From contig JANPPC010000050.1 of the NCBI GenBank assembly GCA_031428275.1, positions 50,130 to 114,129 of the forward strand: a stretch of DNA of 64,000 nucleotides, written 5' to 3'. This document shows, one piece after another, positions 16,881-25,473 of the stretch. Each line of letters begins with the position of its first letter. Position 1 is the stretch's first letter. The stretch comes from Pseudobdellovibrio sp031428275 (GTDB taxonomy: Bacteria > Bdellovibrionota > Bdellovibrionia > Bdellovibrionales > Bdellovibrionaceae). A program made the position numbers and the translations under genes. Below the pieces are notes generated by a model. The model did no database searches, had not been told where the DNA came from, and saw only the letters and a program-made list of their open reading frames with translations.

Positions 16881-19016
16881 ATGCCGAAAAGTTTTAAAAA
16901 AAATTTTCAATTAGTTTCGCCTTTTAAGCCTGGGGGCGATCAGCCGAAGGCCATTGAAACGATGGTGGCTAATTTTAAGAGCGGTCTTAAACATCAAACT
17001 TTGTTGGGGGTTACGGGTAGCGGTAAAACTTTTTCGATGGCGCACGTGATTGCCGAATTGAATCAACCCGCTATCGTGCTGGCGCCGAATAAAACATTGG
17101 CTGCACAACTTTACTCGGAATTTAAAGAACTATTTCCACATAATGCGGTCGAGTACTTTGTTAGTTACTACGATTACTACCAACCCGAAGCTTATATTCC
17201 GTCTTCAGATACTTTCATCGAAAAAGATTCGGCGATTAACGAACAGATCGATCGCATGCGCCATTCCGCAACGCGTTCATTGTTCGATCGACGTGACGTG
17301 ATTATTGTATCAAGCGTGTCGTGCATCTACGGTTTGGGCTCGCCCGAGGCGTACGAAGGCATGATGATTCAGGTATCGAATGGGCAAAAATTAAAACGCG
17401 ATGAGTTTTTAAAAGAACTCATTCGTATTCAGTACAATCGTAACAACGTCGATTTTTCGCGCGGAACAATTCGCGTGCGCGGGGATGTGGTTGAAGTATT
17501 TCCGCCATATGAAGAAGACCGGGCGCTTCGAATTGAATTCTTCGGCGATTTCGTTGATAAAATTTCATGGATTGATCCGATCACGGGTAAGTTGTACGAA
17601 GAGTTAGATCAGGTCGGAATTTATCCGGGTTCGCATTATGCGACCGGTGATGATAACGTAGCGCGCGCCATTAAAACTATTCAAGCCGAACTGCAAGTGC
17701 GCCTGCAAGAGATGCAAGCGCAGACGAAGTTTTTAGAAGCGCAGCGCTTAGAGCAACGCACTTATTACGATATCGAAATGATGGAGCAAATTGGTTTTTG
17801 TCAAGGGATCGAGAATTACTCGCGTCACTTGACGGGTCGTATGCCAGGTCAGCCGCCTCCGACTTTGCTTGAGTACTTCCCGAAAGATTTTCTATGTTTT
17901 ATCGATGAGTCGCATATCACGGTTCCGCAAATTGGTGGAATGTACCGCGGGGATAGAGCGCGTAAAACCACATTGGTCGAGCACGGCTTTCGCTTGCCAT
18001 CGGCCTTAGATAATCGTCCCTTAAACTTTCAAGAGTTTGAAGGCCTGATGGATAAGGTTGTTTACGTATCGGCGACTCCGGCTAATTATGAATTAGAAAA
18101 ATCAGAGGGTTTGATTGTCGAACAAATTATTCGCCCGACGGGCTTAGTTGACCCAGTTGTAGAAGTTCGTCCGGTTAAGAACCAGGTTGATGATTTATTA
18201 AAAGAAATTCAAATTCGCGTCGCTAAAAACGAGCGGGTACTTATTACGACATTGACTAAGCGTTCATCCGAAGATTTAAGTGAGTACTTCGAATCAATCG
18301 GCGTGAAGGTTAAGTATCTGCACAGCGAAATTCAAACAATGGAGCGTAGTGAAATTATTCGTGATTTGCGACTAGGAGTATTCGACGTTTTAATCGGAAT
18401 TAATCTTTTGCGTGAAGGTTTAGACATTCCCGAGGTCAGCCTAGTGGGTATCACCGACGCCGATAAGGAAGGTTTCTTACGTTCAGAGCGCTCGTTGATT
18501 CAAACCATCGGCCGAGCCGCGCGTAATGCCGAGGGGTACGTTATTCTGTACGCCGACCGTATTACTGACTCAATGAAAAAAGCGATAGACGAGACTTCTC
18601 GCCGTCGCAAAATTCAGACGGAGTATAATTTGGCAAACGGCATCACTCCGACGACCATTAAGAAAAAAATTCGCGAAGGTATTGGCGATATGTTCGATGG
18701 CTCGCTCAGTTCTTATAAATTACAGGGCGTGAAAGATAAAACGGCCGAGCAGTTAAAGAAGTTCTCAGAAAAACCGAACAAAATTCAAGACGAGATTCTG
18801 AAGCTGAAGGCAAAAATGAAAAAGCTTTCTTCTGAGCTTGAGTTCGAAGAAGCGGCCTCGGTGCGCGATGAAATTAAGCGTTTAGAAATTCTAGAATTAC
18901 AAATTCGCGAAGGAAACTCGGTCAGTGCCAAAGGCGGAGTAGAAGTTTCAGCAGAGGCCAAAGCGGTGATTAAGGCCGCGACTAGCAAAACTGAATCTGG
19001 AACGGTTAAGCCATAG
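16881..19016 (+). CDS. uvrB: excinuclease ABC subunit B
   Basis: The 711-residue protein is the damage-verification helicase of nucleotide excision repair. Walker A is GVTGSGKTF near residue 46. The beta-hairpin that clamps damaged DNA contains YYDYYQPEAY. Later helicase motifs include DESHITVPQIGGMYRGD, VYVSATPANYE, GINLLREGLDIPEV and QTIGRAARN. A UVR coiled-coil motif (SSELEFEEAASVRDEI, about residue 650) binds UvrC. The tail after it is longer than in E. coli and Ala/Lys-rich. uvrC begins on the very next base after the stop, so the two subunits are co-translated. Confidence 0.97.
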   Translation: MPKSFKKNFQLVSPFKPGGDQPKAIETMVANFKSGLKHQTLLGVTGSGKTFSMAHVIAELNQPAIVLAPNKTLAAQLYSEFKELFPHNAVEYFVSYYDYYQPEAYIPSSDTFIEKDSAINEQIDRMRHSATRSLFDRRDVIIVSSVSCIYGLGSPEAYEGMMIQVSNGQKLKRDEFLKELIRIQYNRNNVDFSRGTIRVRGDVVEVFPPYEEDRALRIEFFGDFVDKISWIDPITGKLYEELDQVGIYPGSHYATGDDNVARAIKTIQAELQVRLQEMQAQTKFLEAQRLEQRTYYDIEMMEQIGFCQGIENYSRHLTGRMPGQPPPTLLEYFPKDFLCFIDESHITVPQIGGMYRGDRARKTTLVEHGFRLPSALDNRPLNFQEFEGLMDKVVYVSATPANYELEKSEGLIVEQIIRPTGLVDPVVEVRPVKNQVDDLLKEIQIRVAKNERVLITTLTKRSSEDLSEYFESIGVKVKYLHSEIQTMERSEIIRDLRLGVFDVLIGINLLREGLDIPEVSLVGITDADKEGFLRSERSLIQTIGRAARNAEGYVILYADRITDSMKKAIDETSRRRKIQTEYNLANGITPTTIKKKIREGIGDMFDGSLSSYKLQGVKDKTAEQLKKFSEKPNKIQDEILKLKAKMKKLSSELEFEEAASVRDEIKRLEILELQIREGNSVSAKGGVEVSAEAKAVIKAATSKTESGTVKP

Positions 19017-20984
19017 ATGTCGGATGTTAAGGTTAGTATTTTTGATCAGCTCAAAGAACGTATAAAAGACTATCCAACGCAAAGTGGCGTTTACTTAATG
19101 AAGAATAATCTTGATAAGATTATCTACGTAGGTAAAGCAAAGAATCTACGTAACCGAGTTAAAAGCTACTTTTTAGATTTACGTGACCACTCGGCCAAAA
19201 CCAAGGCGTTGGTGCAGAATATTTGTGAAATCGAATATTTGCTAACTAAAACCGAAGTTGAAGCTTTCTTGCTGGAAGCTTCATTAATCAAGAAACATCG
19301 TCCGAAATATAATATCCGATTAAAAGATGATAAGTCTTATCCGTACATTCAGCTTTCGTGGCAGAATGATTTTCCGCGTTTATACCTATCGCGCAAAGTA
19401 AAAAAAGATGGCAGTCTTTATTTTGGTCCTTACACGTCGGGCGGTGCGGTGTTTGGTACCATTCGATTTTTAAATCGCCTATTTAAAATTCGTGATTGCA
19501 CGGATCATATTTTTAAAACACGCACTCGTCCTTGCATGACTTACCAAATCGGGCGGTGTACGGCACCGTGCGTGAATTTTATTTCAAAAGAAGATTACCG
19601 TTCAGATGTTGAAGGAGCGAAAGACTTTTTAAAAGGCCGCAGTCGTAAATTAATTAAAGATTTAGAATCAAAGATGAAATTAGCAGCGAGCGAAGAAAAA
19701 TTTGAGGTGGCTGCTAAAATGCGCGATTCAATGTTTTCGATCAAAAGCATCATCGAAAAGCAAACCGTGGTTAATGATTCTTCCGAAAAAGATCAAGACG
19801 TCATTAGTTTTTACGGAGACGAACGCGGTGTTCTGGTTGAGACTTTGCATATCCGAGCCGGGCGAGTCATCGGTAATCGCCCTCACTTTTTATCAAATAT
19901 TAACCCGAATAGCCCGGATGAAGATCCGCGTGAATGGTTAGCTTCGTTTTTAAATCAGTACTATGCCGACAACTACATTCCCGAAGAAGTGATATTGGGT
20001 AATGATCTAGGCGCCGATATTCATCGCTTACTTCAAGATGTTTTAAAAGAGCGCTCGGGGCAAGATATTGTCGTGCGCTTTGCAACGGATCAAAAAAGTA
20101 GCGGCCTCATTGAAATGGCTGAACAAAATGCGAAAGCTCACTTCGAAAAAACTGTATCTAAAGACGAAGAAAAAAATCGTGGATTGGCCGAGATAAAAGA
20201 TAAATTAAGTTTACCTAGAATTCCGATGCGTATTGAGTGTTTTGATATTTCGCATTTTCAGGGTTCTGAAACGGTCGCAAGCCAGGTGGTTTTTGAAGAC
20301 GGTGTACCGTCTAAAGATCACTATCGTCGCTACAAAATAAAAACTGTTTCTGGTATTGACGACTTTGCTTCGATGTACGAAGTTTTAAAACGTCGCTTCT
20401 TGCATGATGAATACGACGAACCTCAATTGTTGGTTGTCGATGGCGGTAAAGGCCAACTGTCGCAAGCCGTTAAGATTTTACAAGAGCTAAATAAAACACA
20501 CATTCCGGTCGTGGGCTTAGCGAAAGCTCGAACTCAGTCAAGTTTTCAAGATCAGGAAGTGAGTTCAACTGACGAGCGCTTTTATTTGCCCGGTCGAGCG
20601 AACCCAGTGGTATTTAAATCAAACACAGAAGCCTTTCAGATTTTAACCGGTATTCGTGACGAGGCCCACCGCTTCGCTATCACTTACCATCGTAAATTAC
20701 GCGAGCAAACCTCTCTAGAGAGCGAGCTTGACTACGTTGTCGGGCTTGGCGAGAAGCGTAAGAAATTACTTTTGCAAAGATTTAAATCAGTCGATGAAAT
20801 TCGGCAAGCCGATGTCGACGACATCGCGTCGGTGAAGACTTTTAATCGCGTATTGGCTGAGCGTGTGCTACTACAGTTAAACGAAGGTGATTCCGTTGAA
20901 CTAACTCCGGAAGAGGGCAGCAGTGAGGCAGATGCAGCGCCCCTGCAGTTAGAACGACCAAAGGCCGAGGTTAAAGATGAGTAA
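19017..20984 (+). CDS. uvrC: excinuclease ABC subunit C
   Basis: The 655-residue dual-incision nuclease has a GIY-YIG domain at the N-terminus (SGVYLMKNNLDKIIYVGKAK), a Cys-rich block (CMTYQIGRCTAPCVN), a UVR motif (AASEEKFEVAAKMRDS) that pairs with UvrB, the RNase-H-like endonuclease domain (IECFDISHFQGSETVAS, LLVVDGGKGQL) and a C-terminal helix-hairpin-helix pair. The ATG directly abuts the uvrB stop. The last eight bases overlap the following small gene. Confidence 0.97.
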   Translation: MSDVKVSIFDQLKERIKDYPTQSGVYLMKNNLDKIIYVGKAKNLRNRVKSYFLDLRDHSAKTKALVQNICEIEYLLTKTEVEAFLLEASLIKKHRPKYNIRLKDDKSYPYIQLSWQNDFPRLYLSRKVKKDGSLYFGPYTSGGAVFGTIRFLNRLFKIRDCTDHIFKTRTRPCMTYQIGRCTAPCVNFISKEDYRSDVEGAKDFLKGRSRKLIKDLESKMKLAASEEKFEVAAKMRDSMFSIKSIIEKQTVVNDSSEKDQDVISFYGDERGVLVETLHIRAGRVIGNRPHFLSNINPNSPDEDPREWLASFLNQYYADNYIPEEVILGNDLGADIHRLLQDVLKERSGQDIVVRFATDQKSSGLIEMAEQNAKAHFEKTVSKDEEKNRGLAEIKDKLSLPRIPMRIECFDISHFQGSETVASQVVFEDGVPSKDHYRRYKIKTVSGIDDFASMYEVLKRRFLHDEYDEPQLLVVDGGKGQLSQAVKILQELNKTHIPVVGLAKARTQSSFQDQEVSSTDERFYLPGRANPVVFKSNTEAFQILTGIRDEAHRFAITYHRKLREQTSLESELDYVVGLGEKRKKLLLQRFKSVDEIRQADVDDIASVKTFNRVLAERVLLQLNEGDSVELTPEEGSSEADAAPLQLERPKAEVKDE

Positions 20985-21411
20985 AAGTGATTATATTGAT
21001 TACGTTCGAAATGTTTTAGGTGTGAAGTCTATTTTTTCTAATGAAGTGGCTCCGGCAGCGGAGATTTTAAAAGTTTCGCTACTGGTTTATGTGCAAGATT
21101 TTAATAGCTATTCACGCGCCGAAAAAGATTTGTTAGAAAAAATGTTAGCCGCATTAAAAATTCCGCCAAACGAAATTCAAGCGATTGATTTTAACGAAAA
21201 ATTTCAGGTTGAAGCCAAAGTAACGGCCTACTTAACTGATCAAGTAGCTGGTCAACTAACTGGTCAATTCAAGCTTGCTCACGACTTAGCGCCGAATGAA
21301 ATTCACACTTATTCCCCGCGAGTATTATTAAATAATGTTGCTCTTAAAAAAGCAGCATGGGCTGAGTTACAAAAAATCTTACTGTATTTTCAGCACTTAC
21401 CTATTACTTAA
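20977..21411 (+). CDS. conserved small protein, possibly HolD (psi)/uracil-glycosylase-like fold
   Basis: The 144-residue protein starts inside the uvrC end (eight-base overlap) and so belongs to the uvrBC operon. No signal peptide or membrane segment is seen. Its layout of a hydrophobic strand (VSLLVYVQDF), helix (KDLLEKMLAAL), a short PPNEIQAIDF strand, and a terminal SPRVLLNNVALKKAAWAELQKI-type segment recalls the psi subunit of DNA polymerase III. In E. coli psi the equivalent end reads SPALTDLRANPTARAALWQQI. This resemblance is by eye and weak. An alternative is an uncharacterised repair accessory protein. A clamp-loader or repair link would fit the operon. Confidence 0.6.
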   Translation: MSKSDYIDYVRNVLGVKSIFSNEVAPAAEILKVSLLVYVQDFNSYSRAEKDLLEKMLAALKIPPNEIQAIDFNEKFQVEAKVTAYLTDQVAGQLTGQFKLAHDLAPNEIHTYSPRVLLNNVALKKAAWAELQKILLYFQHLPIT

Positions 21412-21490
21412 ACTCGACCAAAGAATTGATTGCAAAGCTTTCGGCAAATTCTGCCTAGCCTTCTGATGGGGCGACCGCTGAAATAGAGAC

Positions 21491-22525
21491 ATGATTCGTA
21501 CAATGATATTATGTGTTTTAGCGGGCCCGATTCTATTATTTGCTTCAACTTCTTTCTCGCAAGTGAACCCCGCAACGGTACGAATTCGTCTATTTAAGGA
21601 CCTGAATGAGTTTCCGATTGTTCGCGGTGCAAATATTAAAAAAGTCAGCGAAAGTATGTGGCGTTTGCAAGGCGCTAGTTTGATTTTTAAAGATAAGAAA
21701 CTTCCACCCGAAAATTTAATCGTGCTGAAGCCCAACGAAAAATTTGATGTGATCTCGGTTTTAGATTTCAATTCGTATTTAGCGGGGGTTCTAGCGGGCG
21801 AGATGCCGTTGAAGTGGCCGCTGGAAGCGCTTAAGGCGCAGGCCGTGGTAGCGAGGTCATTTGCTTTAGCTCGAATGAAAGAGCGTAAAAATAAAGTATT
21901 TCATTTGGACTCAAATCAGATGGATCAAGTTTATGCGTTAACGCAGTCACCGAAAGCTTTTCAAGCGATTTTAGAAACTGAAAATACCGTACTTAAAGAT
22001 TCGAACGGAAACATTTTAAAAGCATTCTACCACGCCGATTGTGGCGGGCAAACAATTGCCGCTTCGTCGGTTTGGGATGGCGCCGTTGACTCAGGGGTAG
22101 CGACCGACCCTTGGTGTGCAACTCGTAAAATAAATGAATGGACGCTTGAAGTATCAAAAGAAGACTTCTTTGAAAGAATAGGTCAAAGCAGTGAGGCAGA
22201 CCGGTTAACTCGTTTTTTTAAAAGCCGGTTACTTACATTACAGTTGGGGGCCGAGATTTTTTCGGTCCAAAAAATTCGCCAGATTTTTGGCTTTACAGTC
22301 GTTAAAAATTCTCCGCAGGAGTTGGTTTTTACAGAAAATACGGTAAAAATGTCGGGCCGCGGATTTGGGCACGGGGCGGGACTTTGTCAGCGTGGTACAA
22401 ATGAACAAGTAAAAATGGGTCGCAGTTATGTGCAAGTGCTTGAGCATTACTATCCGAAGGCCAAAGTATCGCAGAATGAAATTCGACTTTCTCAAATTTT
22501 AGCTTCAGACTTCGTCTCTAATTAA
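21491..22525 (+). CDS. SpoIID/LytB domain protein, secreted
   Basis: The 344-residue protein has a signal peptide (ILCVLAGPILLFASTSFSQ). A SpoIID domain spans about residues 75-340: DVISVLDFNSYLAGVLAGEMP, LKAQAVVARSFALA, YHADCGGQT, and the closing signature SGRGFGHGAGLCQRG. SpoIID of Bacillus cleaves denuded peptidoglycan glycan strands as a lytic transglycosylase, and LytB activates an amidase. In a Gram-negative bacterium a wall-remodelling role in the periplasm is the best inference. Its 3' end contains the first copy of a 30-bp repeat that continues beyond the stop. Confidence 0.88.
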   Translation: MIRTMILCVLAGPILLFASTSFSQVNPATVRIRLFKDLNEFPIVRGANIKKVSESMWRLQGASLIFKDKKLPPENLIVLKPNEKFDVISVLDFNSYLAGVLAGEMPLKWPLEALKAQAVVARSFALARMKERKNKVFHLDSNQMDQVYALTQSPKAFQAILETENTVLKDSNGNILKAFYHADCGGQTIAASSVWDGAVDSGVATDPWCATRKINEWTLEVSKEDFFERIGQSSEADRLTRFFKSRLLTLQLGAEIFSVQKIRQIFGFTVVKNSPQELVFTENTVKMSGRGFGHGAGLCQRGTNEQVKMGRSYVQVLEHYYPKAKVSQNEIRLSQILASDFVSN

Positions 22526-22590
22526 GTGTATGTTGAGACTTCGTCTCAAATTAGCTTTTATGTTGAGACTTCGTCTCAAATTAAGATGAA
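22501..22590 (+). repeat. three tandem 30-bp units, each with a GAGAC-TTC-GTCTC hairpin
   Basis: Units start at 22501, 22531 and 22561. The second and third share TGTTGAGACTTCGTCTCAAATTA; the first, inside the end of the SpoIID gene, is diverged (CAGACTTCGTCTCTAATTA). Each unit forms a TGAGAC/GTCTCA stem with a TTC loop. A related hairpin (TCTCA-TGG-TGAGA) follows at about 22605-22617. The array lies between the SpoIID gene and the lipoprotein at 22780. No U-run is present, so simple termination is unlikely. Confidence 0.8.
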
Positions 22591-22779
22591 ACAATACAAA
22601 ATCAGTGTCTCATGGTGAGATGGGTGTTAGCCCTAATTGTTACCTTTGGGTGGTGTCGACGCTTTGATCATGCTTCACAGTAAAACACATTAAAAATTGC
22701 ACCTAAGAAATCAGGTACTTAGGAAATCTTTCTTTTTTGGCATCGGCTTAGCAATAAGTATTATCAAAAGGAAGGTCTT

Positions 22780-23607
22780 ATGAAAACAACAAAACTTATC
22801 ACTCTGACGATGGCTCTAGGAATGATGGGTTTGATGACAGCTGGATGTTCTAAATCCAACTCTCAGTCAAACAATAATAATAACAACGGAGTTGCAGTTG
22901 CTCCTATTATTATTGACCCCTTAGCTCCAGGCTCCAACAGCACGACTCCAACTTATTCAGGTGGATCGACTATGACGTTCACGCCGGTTAGCACATCGGT
23001 CATGAATACGTATGTAGCGACTCATCCTTTAAATGCTCCGTCAAATTACCGTATTAATTTAAATTTAGCGCAAGTTGAAGCAGGTCGTTACGCAGGAAAA
23101 GTAACGATCTCGTATATCGACAACGGAATGCAATACGACGGTATATTTTCATCGGGTACAGGTCGTAACCACACAGCTAAAGGTATGTACGACAATAATA
23201 CTTTAGAGTCCGAGTATAACTACTGGTTTAACTTAAGCGGTAAGACTGTATTTACGGGACAATTTGAAGATGCTTACGGTGCAATCGTCGTTGCTTTAGA
23301 GCCCGAGGGTACAACTGGCGGCGGAAACGATGCTGAACCTATCGAAAACAAACCTTACAAAGGTTCGATCTACTTTAAGAACTTTACTTCGCAGCGCACA
23401 GATAACTTATGGTTTCAGTCTTACGGTGGAGCACCAATGGGTTCACATGGACCGTACCGCGCTTGTTGGTTTATCTACAAAGGCCCTTACGATTGCCGTA
23501 CTGCAACCGTACAAAACAAAACTGCGTTAGCTCCGGGTGCGGGCGCTGGTTACACTCTGCTGGGAACTTTCACGGGCGTTAACATTAAAACGGGATTTAA
23601 CTTTTAA
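22780..23607 (+). CDS. lipoprotein of unknown function, 275 aa
   Basis: The signal peptide ends in LMTAGC, a good lipobox, so Cys23 is the likely lipid anchor. A serine/asparagine-rich linker follows, containing a six-Asn run. The body (about residues 65-275) is rich in Tyr, Gly and Thr with many beta-strand patterns (YRINLNLAQVEAGRYAGKV, VFTGQFEDAYGAIVVAL), suggesting a beta-sandwich or lipocalin-like shape. Two cysteines (RACWFIYKGPYDC) could pair. AAGGAAGG lies just upstream of the ATG. The next gene is another Asn-rich lipoprotein 28 bases on, so both are likely expressed together. Surface or periplasmic location is inferred. Confidence 0.8.
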   Translation: MKTTKLITLTMALGMMGLMTAGCSKSNSQSNNNNNNGVAVAPIIIDPLAPGSNSTTPTYSGGSTMTFTPVSTSVMNTYVATHPLNAPSNYRINLNLAQVEAGRYAGKVTISYIDNGMQYDGIFSSGTGRNHTAKGMYDNNTLESEYNYWFNLSGKTVFTGQFEDAYGAIVVALEPEGTTGGGNDAEPIENKPYKGSIYFKNFTSQRTDNLWFQSYGGAPMGSHGPYRACWFIYKGPYDCRTATVQNKTALAPGAGAGYTLLGTFTGVNIKTGFNF

Positions 23608-23635
23608 GTAAAGATTGCGAAGAAGGAGATTTTTT

Positions 23636-24319
23636 ATGAAAACAAATATGAAAACTAAAAATTATTTCAAATACGCCAAAGTTCTTCTAGCTTCGGCTGT
23701 ACTATTAGCCTTGGCAGCCTGCGGAGACAAAGGCGGAAATAATAATAACGTAAATAATCAAGGCAACATCGGTCTTTATAACCAATGCCCGAACTGCCAA
23801 AACTTAAACGGCAGTGCACTGTTCGCTGCAGAATCTGTTGATTCTTACGGGATGATTCGCTTCAACTGGATCTTTACGGGTTCAAATCTGCAAGCGCAAA
23901 CGTACCCGCAACAATACACTCACACACAGCAAGTTCCATATAATAACCAGCAAGTTTACGGCGGAGGTTATTACGGACAAACGCAAGGTTCTTACGTAGG
24001 ACCTGTCGGTGTGACGGGTTCACTAAGTATCAGCCAAGCCATCAACCTTGGCTATTGCCAACTTCCGGCCGGAGTTTACACTTTGAATACAATCCAACCG
24101 GGTAACTGGCAAAGCAGCATGGTTAATAACTTAAGAATGCAAGCGATCGGACCTGTAGCAATTAACTTAAGTTTAACGCAAGGACAAGTTTCTTCACCGG
24201 GTTACTTAGCCGCCGGACAGGTTTCTAGTTCGTCAGCTACGTCGGGCCGCATGTTCGCCAATGTCATGATTGAATCTGTCGGTGGCTACAATTGCCAAAT
24301 GGCGATCTTAGTTCAGTAA
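23636..24319 (+). CDS. lipoprotein of unknown function, 227 aa
   Basis: The start is ATG 23636, preceded by AGAAGGAGA; an upstream in-frame codon at 23615 would place the site within the gene. The lipobox LALAAC gives a lipidated Cys, followed by an Asn/Gly linker like that of the preceding lipoprotein. The mature part has CPNC, a Gln/Tyr-rich stretch (about residues 95-120, PQQYTHTQQVPYNNQQVYGG) and two later cysteines. Low-complexity Gln/Tyr sequence suggests a flexible surface-exposed segment. The gene is the second of a pair with 22780-23607 and is followed by two hairpins. Confidence 0.78.
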   Translation: MKTNMKTKNYFKYAKVLLASAVLLALAACGDKGGNNNNVNNQGNIGLYNQCPNCQNLNGSALFAAESVDSYGMIRFNWIFTGSNLQAQTYPQQYTHTQQVPYNNQQVYGGGYYGQTQGSYVGPVGVTGSLSISQAINLGYCQLPAGVYTLNTIQPGNWQSSMVNNLRMQAIGPVAINLSLTQGQVSSPGYLAAGQVSSSSATSGRMFANVMIESVGGYNCQMAILVQ

Positions 24320-24340
24320 TTTTTTATAGAACAATTTAGT

Positions 24341-24380
24341 CATTACAAACTTAAAGTTTTCCTACTTTAAGTTTGTAATG
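24341..24380 (+). repeat. perfect 16-bp inverted repeat
   Basis: CATTACAAACTTAAAG at 24341-24356 is exactly complementary to 24365-24380, with an eight-base loop (TTTTCCTA). There is no T-run after it, and a separate conventional terminator follows ten bases later. Possible roles are mRNA 3' protection, an RNase III site or a binding site for a dimeric protein. Confidence 0.8.
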
Positions 24381-24390
24381 AATTGCTTGG

Positions 24391-24427
24391 GCCCGAAGTG
24401 AAGAGCCAACTCACTTCGGGCTTTTTT
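24391..24427 (+). terminator. Rho-independent terminator of the lipoprotein pair
   Basis: An 11-bp stem GCCCGAAGTGA / TCACTTCGGGC with a nine-base loop is followed directly by six T residues. Confidence 0.93.
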
Positions 24428-24464
24428 CGTTGCCTTCGCTTGAATTGTCGTTTCAAATACAAGT

Positions 24465-25349
24465 ATGAATAATCTACTGTGGATTGACTTCTTCGATGAT
24501 TTACAAAATGTACGCGGTCGCTCAGTTAACACGATCATGGCTTATCGTCGTGATTTAGATCTTTATAAAAAATTTCGTGAAACCAGCGACCGTATGATTG
24601 AATTCTTCGACTTTATGAAGAAAGAAAATTTATCGACTCGTTCGCAGGCCCGCGTGATCAGTAGCGTTCGTACTTACTTAAAGTACTGTGAAACTCGCGG
24701 CGTAAAAAGCCCCGAATTGCGTGACCTTCGCCCGCCGAAAGTCAAAACTTCGCTACCCAAATCAATTACTGTACAAGAATTTGAAAAACTTTTTGCCGCT
24801 TGCGCGATTGCTGATGAAGCAAAAACTTTACGTAATCGTTTAACTCTTCTGTTTCTTTATGGTTTGGGCTGCCGAGTAAGTGAGTTAATCGGTTTGAATC
24901 TAAATGATTTTTCAGCGACCGATCGTTGGGTTAAAGTTCTAGGTAAGGGGCGTAAAGAGCGCTTGATCCCTTTGACTGAAACCTTGTACGTGGCCTTAGA
25001 AATTTACTTAGATAAGTCTCGTCCGATGATTAGTTTAGATCAATCATCGAATCAATCGCTGTTATTGAATGATCGTGGTCATCGACCTTCGCGGGTCGAT
25101 ATATGGCGTTGGTTAGCAGCTTGGTCGGCTAAGGCAGGTTTTGATGAGCCCGTTCATCCACATCGATTTCGTCACGGCTGCGCAACGGCCCTGCTTGAGG
25201 GTGGCGCAGATCTACGTTCAATCCAAATCATGTTGGGGCACGCTAGTATCCAGACGACGCAAGTGTACACGGCTGTTACCACAAATACGGCGACGCGTGC
25301 GATTGATGAACATCATCCCCTTTCAAAATTAAAAGACCACGCTATTTAA
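24465..25349 (+). CDS. tyrosine recombinase of the XerC/XerD type
   Basis: The 294-residue protein has an N-terminal SAM-like core-binding domain (residues 1-90, SVNTIMAYRRDL) and a C-terminal catalytic domain. The catalytic residues are visible: Arg137 (GCRVSEL), the Lys in LGKGRKERLIPL, His233 and Arg236 (HPHRFRHG), His259 (LGHAS) and nucleophile Tyr268 (TQVYT). Length and the LGHASIQTTQVYT block are those of chromosomal dimer-resolving Xer proteins rather than phage integrases. No att-like direct repeats or phage genes lie nearby. XerC versus XerD cannot be decided. It is flanked by terminators on both sides and is probably monocistronic. Confidence 0.88.
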   Translation: MNNLLWIDFFDDLQNVRGRSVNTIMAYRRDLDLYKKFRETSDRMIEFFDFMKKENLSTRSQARVISSVRTYLKYCETRGVKSPELRDLRPPKVKTSLPKSITVQEFEKLFAACAIADEAKTLRNRLTLLFLYGLGCRVSELIGLNLNDFSATDRWVKVLGKGRKERLIPLTETLYVALEIYLDKSRPMISLDQSSNQSLLLNDRGHRPSRVDIWRWLAAWSAKAGFDEPVHPHRFRHGCATALLEGGADLRSIQIMLGHASIQTTQVYTAVTTNTATRAIDEHHPLSKLKDHAI

Positions 25350-25421
25350 ACCCAAGGTTCAATCAGTGGACTGCGCCTAGCCTGGTTTCGATCCGGTTCA
25401 CGATAAGTTAAAGTCATTTCT

Positions 25422-25458
25422 AAGCCCTTTGCGACGAGTAAAGGGCTTTTGTATTTTT
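25422..25458 (+). terminator. Rho-independent terminator after the Xer gene
   Basis: A nine-base-pair stem AAGCCCTTT / AAAGGGCTT with a nine-base loop is followed by TTGTATTTTT. Confidence 0.85.
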
Positions 25459-25473
25459 GCATACTGATAGTGA

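Noticed and set aside
22501..22590. CRISPR-like array
   Set aside because: Units are contiguous, with variable bases only at the unit ends and no unique spacers, and no cas genes are present.
22737..22764. TTGGCA and TATTAT with 16-base spacing upstream of the lipoprotein at 22780
   Set aside because: Transcription would begin at about 22771, inside the AAGGAAGG ribosome binding site, leaving almost no leader. A promoter further upstream is more likely.
24465..25349. Tyrosine recombinase as the integrase of a mobile element beside a tRNA gene
   Set aside because: The protein is of Xer length and motif type, no direct repeat of the tRNA 3' end was seen, and the flanking genes are ordinary chromosomal genes.
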